8,130 bases of DNA, from the NCBI GenBank assembly GCA_902803635.1, contig CADCQU010000031.1, forward strand, positions 1 through 8,130, given 5' to 3'. The notes beneath the pieces are model-generated. The model made no database searches. It was given only the letters and a program-made list of their open reading frames with translations, and was not told the origin of the DNA. Position numbers and translations under genes: made by a program. Below, piece by piece: positions 1 to 7,488 of the stretch. This stretch comes from an uncultured Lachnospiraceae bacterium. GTDB taxonomy: Bacteria; Bacillota; Clostridia; Lachnospirales; Lachnospiraceae. How positions within the stretch are numbered: position 1 is the first letter of the stretch; the number at the start of each line of letters is the position of its first letter.

Positions 1-3000
1 ACGAGGCGGAGCAGGAGTCCAAAGCCAACCTGACGCAGCAGCCTGCGTCCGATGCAAGAAAGAAGGATTCCAAGGTCGTGCGTGTCGGCTGGTACGATTC
101 CACCTACTGCTTCCGGGACCAGTACGGGGAGAGGCGCGGGGTTGCCTACGAATACCAGCAGAGGATAGCCGCGCATACCGGCTGGAAATACGAATATGTG
201 GAGGAGAGCTGGCCGAACCTGCTCCAGATGCTGATCAATGGCGAGATCGACCTTCTGAGCGACGTTTCCTACACAAAGGAGCGCTCCCAGCTCATGCTCT
301 ACTCCTACCAGCCGATGGGGGCGGAGTCCTACTACCTTTACATCGACGCCGCGAACACGCAGATCAGTTCTGAAGACCTGCAGACCCTTGACGGAAAACG
401 CGTCGGCGTCAACAAGGGGAGCTACCAGGCAGGCCTGCTCCGCGACTGGGCGGCAAGAAACGGAATATCGTTAGAGATCGTCGAGCTTACGGACAAGGAG
501 CCAGACTCCGTGGGTATGCTGACAAATGGCGAGTTCGACGCCTATGTTTCTCTGGACAGCTTTGGCGTGCAGGATAAGATCGTTCCTGTCTGCAAGATCG
601 GCGCCTCGGATTATTACTTTGCCGTGAACAAGGACCGACCGGACCTTTTGAACGAGCTCAGCAACGCCATGTCCGCCATTTTGGACGAAGACCCGTATTT
701 TAACCAGCGCCTGTTCGACCAGCACGTACAGCTCACGAAGACGAACGCGTTCCTCCCCCAGAGCCTGGAGGAGTGGCTGAAGAACCATGGAACCATCCGG
801 GTAGGCTATCCGGATAACTACCTTCCCTTCTGCGCGTCGGATAAGACGACGGGAGAACTGACCGGGGCGCTGAAAGCGTATCTGGCGCACGCGGCCAATT
901 GCCTGAAAAATGCAAATATTTCCTTTGAGGCGGTGCCCTTTTCCGGGATCGATGCCCTCCTCGGGGCTTTGCAGCGCGGAGAGGTTGACTGCATTTTCCC
1001 GGTAAATATCAGCACCTACAACGGGGAAATGATGGGCCTTTTGCTGACCAACCACGTCATGAAGACCGAGATGAGCGTCCTCATGCGGGCGGAGGGACGG
1101 CCGGAAATCACTTCCGAGAGCAGGCTGACGGTGGCCATCAAGGAAGGAAACATGAACTATGAAACCTTTATCCGGGAAGTTTTTCCGGAATGGACGATAA
1201 AAAAGTATTCCTCCGTTGAGGAGTGCTTCCAGGCGACGGCCTCCAAAGAAGCGGACGCCGTTCTTGCCAGCAATCACTTAACGAGCGAATACAAACCCCT
1301 TCTCTCGAAGTATAAGCTGGTTGACCTGCCGACCGGGGAGACCATGGGGCTCTCCTTCGCGGTCGGCAGTGACAAACCCGAGCTGTACGCCATCCTGAAC
1401 AAGATTGCGAACCTCTCTTCCAGCGAGGACATGGAGTACGCGCTGGCTTCCTACATGTATTTGAACCAGAAAGTATCCTTCCTGGATTTTCTGCGGGACA
1501 ACTTGATTGGCGTGATTCTCGTCATTTCCGCCGTCTTTATCCTTTTCGTCATCCTTCTTCTTCAGAAAATGAAGGCGGAGCGGAAGGCAGGAGAGCAGCA
1601 GCGGCTCCTGGAGGAGGCTGCCGCGATCGAGGATCTGACGCAGACAATCACCTCGCTATTGGACAACATGCCCGGCATGAACTTCACCAAGGAAGCCAAG
1701 ACCGGCGCATACCTCGCCTGCAACCAGGCATTTGCCGAGCATGCCGGCCAGAAAAAGCCGGAGGACGTCATCGGACGGACGGACGCGGAGATATTTGATG
1801 CCGAGACGGCAAAACGCCTCGCCGCTGAAGACAAACTGGCACTTTCCATGGACGAGCCTTACATCTTCTTTGAGGATGTCCATGACGCCTCCGGGAACCG
1901 CAGGCATATCAAGACCACGAAGCAGAAGTACACGGATGCCACCGGACGGCTTTGCGTTCTGGGGATTTCCCTCGACGTGACGACGGACACGTTCCGCATC
2001 CACCGCGACACTGCCACGACCAGGGAAGCTTACGAGAAGGCCCGGGGAACCGGCATCATCTATGCCCACATCGCGCAGGCGCTGGCACGCGGATACACGA
2101 ACCTTTATTATATCGACCTGAATACGGAGCAATTCATCGAATACTATACGGATGCCGACGGCGGTCTTGCCGAGGCCCGGCGCGGCTGGCATTTCTTTGA
2201 GGAATGTCAGGAGGAGGCGGAGGAGCGCGTTTATTCCGAGGACCGGGAGGGCGTGCAGAAGGCCCTGGACAGGAAGACGCTTGTCGCCGCCCTGGACCGG
2301 AACAATACCTTCTCCATGACCTATCGCCTGAACAAGGCGAAGGGGCCGACGTATGTCAGCATGACCGTCACCCGGATGCAGGACGATGACCGCTTCATCA
2401 TCCTGGGCGTGACGGACATCGACGAACAGATGAAGCAGCGAAACGCGGCAATGCGGATGCAGGAGGAGAAAAACGCCTATGAGCGTCTCCGGGTGCTCAC
2501 CGGCGACATTCTTTGCATTTACCTCGTCGATCCGGAGACGGGATGGTATCGGGAATTCAATCCCACGGAGGACTTCGTTTCCTTCGCCCATCCGACAGAG
2601 GGTCAGGATTTCTTCACCGACTACCGGGAGCAGAGCGGCGGCGTGGTCTATCCGGAGGACCGGAGCCGCTTCCTTACCATGCTGACCCGCGAAAATGTCC
2701 TGCCGGATGTCGAGAACCACGGAATCTTCACGCTCAGCTACCGGCTGATGCTGGGCGGCCGGCCCCGCTATGTACAGCTGAAGGCAGCCTTGCTGGAGGA
2801 ACAGGGAGGGCGCCGCCTGGTCATTGGCATCATCGATATCGACAAGCAGGTCCGCAGGGAGGAAGAGTATGTCAAAACCCTTGCACAGGTGCAGAAGGAG
2901 GTCAGCATCGACACGCTCACCGGTGTAAAGAACCGGCATGCCTTCCTCGTGGCCGAGGAAAGGCTCAATGTGCAGCTTGCGGAAAACAGGGCGCCGGCAT

Positions 3001-3374
3001 TTGCCATCATAATCCTTGACGTAAACGACTTAAAGAAGGTCAACGACAACGAGGGGCACAAGGCAGGAGACCAGTATCTTAGGGACGCCTGCAAGATCAT
3101 TTGCAAAACCTTTAAACACAGCCCGGTATACCGTGTCGGCGGGGACGAGTTCGCGGTCATTTCGCAGGGAGAAGATTACGAGCATCTGGAGGAACTGGTC
3201 GGGAGGATGAGCGACCACAATACGGAGGCGATGCAAAGCGGGGGCATCGTCATCGCCTGCGGCATGGCGAGGTGCGAGAACGACGACACCAACGTCTCCC
3301 AGGTCTTTGAGCGCGCCGACCAGCTCATGTATGATAACAAATACGATTTGAAGAAAAGACAGGCATTACAGTAA
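1..3374 (+). CDS. Membrane-bound diguanylate cyclase with two solute-binding-protein domains and three PAS-like modules (5' partial)
   Basis: The frame is open from base 3, so the true start and probably a signal sequence or anchor lie upstream. A GTG at 78 is unlikely to be the start, because 25 in-frame codons precede it and the SBP fold begins right there. Residue numbers count from that GTG. Visible in order: SBP_bac_3-like domain 1 (about 1-225) with the T66-x-x-R69 motif that contacts the ligand carboxylate in amino-acid binders; SBP-like domain 2 (about 238-460); membrane helix 476-495; short coiled linker; PAS (about 525-645); two PAS-like modules (648-790 and 799-925), each ending in a G-[VI]-[TI]-DID motif; GGDEF domain 943-1095 with metal ligand D981, N989, D998 and intact GGDEF at 1021-1025. 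The family makes c-di-GMP from two GTP. Inferred: external ligand binding gates the cytoplasmic cyclase. The RxxD inhibitory site is absent. It lies 17 bases before the hybrid kinase gene. Confidence 0.93.
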   Translation, partial: EAEQESKANLTQQPASDARKKDSKVVRVGWYDSTYCFRDQYGERRGVAYEYQQRIAAHTGWKYEYVEESWPNLLQMLINGEIDLLSDVSYTKERSQLMLYSYQPMGAESYYLYIDAANTQISSEDLQTLDGKRVGVNKGSYQAGLLRDWAARNGISLEIVELTDKEPDSVGMLTNGEFDAYVSLDSFGVQDKIVPVCKIGASDYYFAVNKDRPDLLNELSNAMSAILDEDPYFNQRLFDQHVQLTKTNAFLPQSLEEWLKNHGTIRVGYPDNYLPFCASDKTTGELTGALKAYLAHAANCLKNANISFEAVPFSGIDALLGALQRGEVDCIFPVNISTYNGEMMGLLLTNHVMKTEMSVLMRAEGRPEITSESRLTVAIKEGNMNYETFIREVFPEWTIKKYSSVEECFQATASKEADAVLASNHLTSEYKPLLSKYKLVDLPTGETMGLSFAVGSDKPELYAILNKIANLSSSEDMEYALASYMYLNQKVSFLDFLRDNLIGVILVISAVFILFVILLLQKMKAERKAGEQQRLLEEAAAIEDLTQTITSLLDNMPGMNFTKEAKTGAYLACNQAFAEHAGQKKPEDVIGRTDAEIFDAETAKRLAAEDKLALSMDEPYIFFEDVHDASGNRRHIKTTKQKYTDATGRLCVLGISLDVTTDTFRIHRDTATTREAYEKARGTGIIYAHIAQALARGYTNLYYIDLNTEQFIEYYTDADGGLAEARRGWHFFEECQEEAEERVYSEDREGVQKALDRKTLVAALDRNNTFSMTYRLNKAKGPTYVSMTVTRMQDDDRFIILGVTDIDEQMKQRNAAMRMQEEKNAYERLRVLTGDILCIYLVDPETGWYREFNPTEDFVSFAHPTEGQDFFTDYREQSGGVVYPEDRSRFLTMLTRENVLPDVENHGIFTLSYRLMLGGRPRYVQLKAALLEEQGGRRLVIGIIDIDKQVRREEEYVKTLAQVQKEVSIDTLTGVKNRHAFLVAEERLNVQLAENRAPAFAIIILDVNDLKKVNDNEGHKAGDQYLRDACKIICKTFKHSPVYRVGGDEFAVISQGEDYEHLEELVGRMSDHNTEAMQSGGIVIACGMARCENDDTNVSQVFERADQLMYDNKYDLKKRQALQ

Positions 3375-3391
3375 GACGAAGGTGACTTGCT

Positions 3392-6300
3392 ATGTATTAT
3401 TCGGCGATTGGCTTGTTGGCCGTTCTGCTCCTGTTCATCGTGAATTGGGACATCCTGCATAATCCGAGGGTATCCTATAAGAAAAAAGCATGGCACGTGT
3501 ACAGGCGGTTCCTCCTGGCCGTGCTGATGTATTATATCGTGGATATCGTGTGGGGAATTTTCGAAAGCCAGAAAATGGCGACGCTGCTTTTTTCCGACAC
3601 GACCCTGTACTTTGTGGCGATGGCGGTGGGCGTGTTCTTCTGGGCGGAGTTCACCGTCGTGTATCTGGAGGAAAACAACAGGCTCGGGAGCCTCCTCGTG
3701 TCCGCGGGCTTCATCATCGCGGGACTCATCACGCTGCTGTCCATCGTCAACATCTTTATCCCAATCCTGTTTACGGTGGACGGCGATAGCGTGTACCATG
3801 CCCTCCCTGCCCGCTACGTGCTGCTGGCCGTCCAGATTATCTTCCTGCTCCTCATTTCCCTCTACGCCTTTTCACAGATGCGGAAGCTGGACAGGGGGTC
3901 GGTAAAACGGCGGCGCTACCATATCCTGGTGTCCTTCGGACTCATCATGGCAATCTTCCTTTTCGCGCAGCTTTGGTTTCCGGAATTTCCGCTCTACGCC
4001 ATCGCATATATGCTGGGGACCAGCCTTCTCCACTCGTTTGTTGCAAATGACGAGAAGGAGGAGTACGAGCGGGGGCTGGAGGAGGCGGAAAAAATTACGG
4101 AGCTGAAGGAGACCATCACCTCGCTGCTCAACAACATGCCCGGCCTTAACTTTACGAAGGACGCCAAAACCGGCGAGTATCTCGCCTGCAACCAGGCATT
4201 TGCCGCCTATGCGAACAAGCCGGATCCGGACAGCGTGACGGGGCTTACGGACGCGGAGCTCTTCGATGCCGAGACCGCGGCACATTTCGTGCATGACGAC
4301 AAGATCGCGCTCTCCATGAGCGCGCCCTACATTTTCTATGAGGAAGTTACGGATGCCGCCGGCAACGCGCGGCAGCTTCAGACGACGAAATACAAATATA
4401 AGGATACCGCCGGGAGGCTGTGCGTCCTCGGCATGTGCCAGGACGTGACGGACCTGGTGCGCATCCAGCATGAAAATGCCATGACGAAGGAGGCCTATGA
4501 GAGCGCCGTCAGCGCCGGCCTCATCTATACCCAGATTGCACAGACGCTCGCCCGCGATTACACGGACCTTTTCTATGTCAACTGCGACACGGAGGAATTC
4601 ATCGAATACCGCCTGGGCGAGGACGGCAGCGCCCTCACCGAGAGGAGGCGCGGCTGGCATTTCTTCTCGGACTGCAAGGAGGAGCTTTCCGAGAGCGTCT
4701 ACCCGGAAGACCGCAACGCCTTCCTGAAGGCCATGAAGCGAAAGACGCTGATGAAGGCCCTCCGTCGGAAGGATACCTTCGTCATGAATTACCGCCAGAT
4801 GACCGGCGACAGCACGGTCTACGTCCGGATGAACGTCTCCCTCATGAACGACGTGCGTTTTATCATCGTGGGCATCACGGATGTTGACGCCGAGATGCGT
4901 GAAGCGATGGCCAAGAGCGAGGCTCTGGCGGAAGCCCTCTCCGCGGCGGAGAATGCGAGCAGGGCGAAGACCTCGTTCTTATCCAACCTAAGCCACGAGA
5001 TCCGGTCGCCGATGAACGCGATTATCGGGCTCGACGCCCTTGCCCTGAAAAATGAAAACCTGGATGCCAAGACGCGGGAGAATCTGGAGAAGATTGGCAA
5101 AAGCGCCAACCATCTTCTTGCCCTCATCAACGATATTCTGGAAATGAGCCGCCTGGAGTCCGGGCGCACGGTCCTCCGCAGGGAGGTGTTTTCTCTCGGC
5201 TCCCTGCTGGAACAGCTCAACGGTCTGTTTGGCGGCAAATGCCGCGAAAAGGGGCTTTCGTACATTTGCCGTATGCCCGAGAAAACGGAGGATTCCTATA
5301 TCGGCGACGACGGGAAGCTCCGGGAGGCGCTGGCCAACCTTCTGTCAAATGCCGTGAAATTTACCGAGGCTCCCGGCAGCGTCACCCTGACGGCGGAGCA
5401 GGTGGCGACAGGCGGGGAGAAGGCGACGCTTCGTTTTAGTGTAAAGGATACGGGCATCGGCATAGAAGAAGAGTTCCTTCCACGGCTTTTTGAGCCCTTC
5501 GGGCAGGATGACATCGGCCACAAGACGAGGTACGGGAGTACGGGTCTTGGCCTTGCCATTACGAAGCGGATCGTGGAGATGATGGACGGGGAAATCACCG
5601 TCAAGTCCAAAAAGGGTGTCGGAACGGAATTTGTGGTGGAGTTGCGGCTGGAAATCTGCGACCGGGAAGGAACGGACAAGAGCTTCGAGGTTGACCTTAC
5701 GGCGATGAGCGTCCTTGTGGTGGATGATAATCCAATCGATGCGGAGCATGCAAGGTCGATGCTGGAGGAGGTTGGTATCCGGCCGGACATGGCCCAAAGC
5801 GGCGCGGAAGCCCTGCACAGGATGGAGGTGCAGCACGAGCTTCGTAAGCCCTACAACCTTGTCCTCATGGACTGGCAAATGCCGGGCATGAACGGACTGG
5901 AGACGTCCGCCGAGATACGGAAGGAGTTTGGCGACGAGAGTACCATCGTCTTCATGACCTCCTACAACTGGGACGACATTCAGGAGGAGGCGCAGAAAAT
6001 CGGCGTGCACAGCTTCCTTGAAAAACCGCTGTCTCCCGTGAAAATCCTTGAGGAATTCGAGCGAATCGCGCGGCGGGGCAACATGGCCCTTTCCGCGGAG
6101 AAGAAGAGGGCGGAGATAAAGGGCCGCCACATCCTTCTGGCCGAGGATATGGAGATCAATGCCGAGATCCTGATGGATTCCCTTGCCATCGACGACATCC
6201 GGGTCGACCATGCGGAAAATGGGGCCGTCGTCGTGGAGATGTTTGCCAACAGCATGCCGGGCACCTACTCCGCCATCCTGATGGACGTGCGGATGCCGGT

Positions 6301-6514
6301 GCTGGACGGGCTGGAGGCGACGGAGGCGATCAGGGCCCTCGACCGTCCGGATGCCAAAAAGATTCCCATCATCGCGCTGACGGCCAACGCCTTTGACGAG
6401 GACGTGCAGAGCTCGCTTGCGGCCGGGATGAACGCCCACCTCGCAAAGCCCGTGAATACGGAGCTCCTCTACCAGACGCTCGGGGAGCTGATTTATGAGG
6501 CGGAGGAGGGGTGA
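3392..6514 (+). CDS. Seven-helix hybrid sensor histidine kinase with PAS and two receiver domains
   Basis: The ATG at 3392 follows an AAGGTG ribosome-binding site (3379-3384) by seven bases and lies 17 bases after the cyclase stop, so co-transcription is likely. The 1040-residue protein has seven predicted membrane helices (about 3-18, 40-57, 70-91, 101-127, 142-160, 177-196, 200-217). A charged coiled linker (218-240), PAS (about 237-355) and a PAS-like module (364-500) follow. The kinase core has phosphoacceptor H535 in SHEIRSPMNAI, N-box N649/N653, G1 box DTGIGI (686-691), F-box LFEPFGQ and G2 box GSTGLGL (715-721). Receiver 1 (about 773-890) has D778/D779, D827, T856 and K878; receiver 2 (about 912-1030) has E918/D919, D965, T997 and K1019. 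Both receivers look phosphorylatable. No HPt or DNA-binding domain is fused, so the output partner is unknown. The 7TM part resembles a sensor domain common in Clostridia; its ligand is unknown. Confidence 0.94.
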   Translation: MYYSAIGLLAVLLLFIVNWDILHNPRVSYKKKAWHVYRRFLLAVLMYYIVDIVWGIFESQKMATLLFSDTTLYFVAMAVGVFFWAEFTVVYLEENNRLGSLLVSAGFIIAGLITLLSIVNIFIPILFTVDGDSVYHALPARYVLLAVQIIFLLLISLYAFSQMRKLDRGSVKRRRYHILVSFGLIMAIFLFAQLWFPEFPLYAIAYMLGTSLLHSFVANDEKEEYERGLEEAEKITELKETITSLLNNMPGLNFTKDAKTGEYLACNQAFAAYANKPDPDSVTGLTDAELFDAETAAHFVHDDKIALSMSAPYIFYEEVTDAAGNARQLQTTKYKYKDTAGRLCVLGMCQDVTDLVRIQHENAMTKEAYESAVSAGLIYTQIAQTLARDYTDLFYVNCDTEEFIEYRLGEDGSALTERRRGWHFFSDCKEELSESVYPEDRNAFLKAMKRKTLMKALRRKDTFVMNYRQMTGDSTVYVRMNVSLMNDVRFIIVGITDVDAEMREAMAKSEALAEALSAAENASRAKTSFLSNLSHEIRSPMNAIIGLDALALKNENLDAKTRENLEKIGKSANHLLALINDILEMSRLESGRTVLRREVFSLGSLLEQLNGLFGGKCREKGLSYICRMPEKTEDSYIGDDGKLREALANLLSNAVKFTEAPGSVTLTAEQVATGGEKATLRFSVKDTGIGIEEEFLPRLFEPFGQDDIGHKTRYGSTGLGLAITKRIVEMMDGEITVKSKKGVGTEFVVELRLEICDREGTDKSFEVDLTAMSVLVVDDNPIDAEHARSMLEEVGIRPDMAQSGAEALHRMEVQHELRKPYNLVLMDWQMPGMNGLETSAEIRKEFGDESTIVFMTSYNWDDIQEEAQKIGVHSFLEKPLSPVKILEEFERIARRGNMALSAEKKRAEIKGRHILLAEDMEINAEILMDSLAIDDIRVDHAENGAVVVEMFANSMPGTYSAILMDVRMPVLDGLEATEAIRALDRPDAKKIPIIALTANAFDEDVQSSLAAGMNAHLAKPVNTELLYQTLGELIYEAEEG

Positions 6515-6530
6515 CGTTCTGCTAGCTTAT

Positions 6531-6550
6531 CCCTCTCATTCCGTAGCTCC
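6531..6550. repeat. Possible decayed fragment of the intergenic repeat unit
   Basis: CCCTCTCA at 6531-6538 and AGCTCC at 6545-6550 occur in the same order as CCCTCTCA (6564-6571) and AGCTCC (6587-6592) in the adjacent complete unit. The TTCGCCG hairpin between them is replaced by a few unrelated bases. This may be an eroded tandem copy, but the matches are short and chance is possible. Confidence 0.3.
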
Positions 6551-6562
6551 TGTAAGTCGGCA

Positions 6563-6724
6563 CCCCTCTCAGTCGGCTTCGCCGACAGCTCCCCCTTAGG
6601 GGGAGCCAAGTGGCAAGTTGGCCCTCGCTGCGAATGGAGTCAAAGAGAGCGAACAAAGAACCGCCACTCCTCTTGCCTCCCCCTCAAGGGGGAGGTGGCA
6701 CGGCGAAGCCGTGACGGAGAGGGG
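6563..6724. repeat. Paired inverted hairpin repeat (REPIN/MITE-like intergenic element)
   Basis: Two related units face each other. The left unit (6563-6610) begins CCCCTCTC, then has a hairpin GTCGGC-TTC-GCCGAC (6572-6586), a hairpin with 8-bp arms GCTCCCCC/GGGGGAGC (6588-6606), and CCAAG. The right unit, read on the other strand, has the same order: CCCCTCTC (complement of 6717-6724), a hairpin CACGGC-GAA-GCCGTG (6699-6713), a hairpin CCTCCCCC/GGGGGAGG (6676-6695), then GGCAAG. Stem bases differ between units while pairing is kept, which suggests selection for structure. A 65-base spacer (6611-6675) separates them and itself has short arms TCGCT/AGCGA. There is no transposase inside, so it would be non-autonomous. 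In transcripts it could fold into one long hairpin that affects termination or mRNA stability; this is inferred, and no T-tract follows. Confidence 0.85.
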
Positions 6725-6733
6725 CCTCGCCGC

Positions 6734-6745
6734 GGGGGAGCCAAG
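6734..6745 (+). repeat. 12-bp partial copy of the repeat unit end
   Basis: GGGGGAGCCAAG here is identical to 6599-6610, the right part of the left unit. It lies ten bases beyond the paired element and 20 bases before the ribosome-binding site of the Nudix gene. It could be a truncated third unit or a duplication made when the element inserted. Confidence 0.6.
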
Positions 6746-6777
6746 CGGAAAGCGAATGAAGATAAAAGGAGACAGAA

Positions 6778-7395
6778 ATGCCAGAAAAATGGATTGCCTG
6801 GGCGAAAGAGCTGCAGGATTTGTCACAATGCGCACTTGCCTACTGCAAGGACCGCTTTGATATCGAGCGCTTCAAGCGCGTCCGGGAAATCTCGGCGGAG
6901 ATGGCGGCGGAAATTAGCGACCAGCCCCTGGAGGAGATCAAGGCAACCTTCTGCGCGGGAACGGGGTACCAGACGCCCAAGATGGACACCCGGTCCGCCG
7001 TAATCCGGGACGGGAAGATTCTTCTGGTGCAGGAGACGAGCGGATGCTGGGCGCTGCCGGGTGGCTGGGTCGACTACGACCATACGATTCGGACAAATGC
7101 AGCCAAAGAGGTGCTGGAGGAGGCTGGAATGGAGGTGGAACCGCTCCGCGTGATTGCCCTCTTTGACCACAACAAACGGAACGGGACGTACTATCCAAGC
7201 AACGTCTGCTCCGCCTTCGTGCTGTGCAAATACATTTCCGGGTCGTTCCGGCCGAATCTCGAAACCGTCGCTTGCGGTTTCTTCGGCCCGGACGAATTGC
7301 CCGCGCCCCTCGCCGAGGGCAAATCCAACCGGGAACAGATTCTTTTATGCTTTCAAGCCGCCGAGGATGAAAACTGGGCGATCATATTTGACTGA
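6778..7395 (+). CDS. Nudix hydrolase with Nudix_N helical domain
   Basis: The ATG at 6778 is preceded by AAGGAG (6766-6771) with six-base spacing, which settles the start. The 205-residue protein is soluble with no signal peptide. Residues 3-65 (beginning PEKWIAWAKELQ and ending around GYQTPKMD) match the helical N-terminal domain known as Nudix_N. The Nudix fold follows, with its box at G95-M118: GGWVDYDHTI, then AAKEVLEEAGM. The catalytic core E111 and E114-E115 is present, but the consensus E of G-x5-E is H102 and the R of REUxEE is K110. From memory, the Nudix_N family often has such changes. Family members cleave nucleoside diphosphates linked to another moiety, such as ADP-ribose or CDP-choline; the substrate cannot be read from the sequence. 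The 262-base upstream gap suggests separate transcription from the signalling pair, probably a stand-alone housekeeping or salvage role. The length is usual for the family. Confidence 0.92.
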   Translation: MPEKWIAWAKELQDLSQCALAYCKDRFDIERFKRVREISAEMAAEISDQPLEEIKATFCAGTGYQTPKMDTRSAVIRDGKILLVQETSGCWALPGGWVDYDHTIRTNAAKEVLEEAGMEVEPLRVIALFDHNKRNGTYYPSNVCSAFVLCKYISGSFRPNLETVACGFFGPDELPAPLAEGKSNREQILLCFQAAEDENWAIIFD

Positions 7396-7458
7396 GCTTC
7401 GCAGGAGAGGAACAGGAACGGAGTCGATACTTTGGCGTTTGACCATGGAGGTGTTTTA

Positions 7459-7488
7459 ATGTTTTCATATATGGCCTCTTGCCATTGA
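7459..7488 (+). other. Nine-codon ORF behind a strong ribosome-binding site
   Basis: GGAGGTG (7447-7453) lies five bases before an ATG that opens a nine-residue frame, MFSYMASCH, closed by TGA. The frame after the stop stays open for 16 more codons before the next stop. This could be a leader peptide for the membrane-protein gene about 100 bases downstream, the surviving start of a decayed gene, or chance. A possible -35 hexamer, TTGACC, at 7439-7444 overlaps the region, but no good -10 follows. Confidence 0.3.

Noticed and set aside
1656..2939. Long minus-strand open frame of 427 codons antisense to the cyclase gene
   Set aside because: It lies opposite strongly recognisable PAS and GGDEF coding sequence. 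G+C-rich third positions give long antisense frames, and its translation shows no domain.
5345..6439. Minus-strand open frame of 364 codons antisense to the kinase and receiver region
   Set aside because: The plus strand carries the HATPase and receiver motifs in order. The antisense translation is rich in His, Arg and Val and has no recognisable family.
6588..6606. GCTCCCCC-TTA-GGGGGAGC hairpin as an intrinsic terminator of the kinase operon
   Set aside because: No T-run follows the stem, and the hairpin is explained as part of the repeated unit. A secondary effect on transcript ends remains possible.
6618..6860. Plus-strand frame running through the repeat into the Nudix gene
   Set aside because: It is a translation of the repeat sequence and then an out-of-frame reading of the Nudix gene, with no ribosome-binding site.
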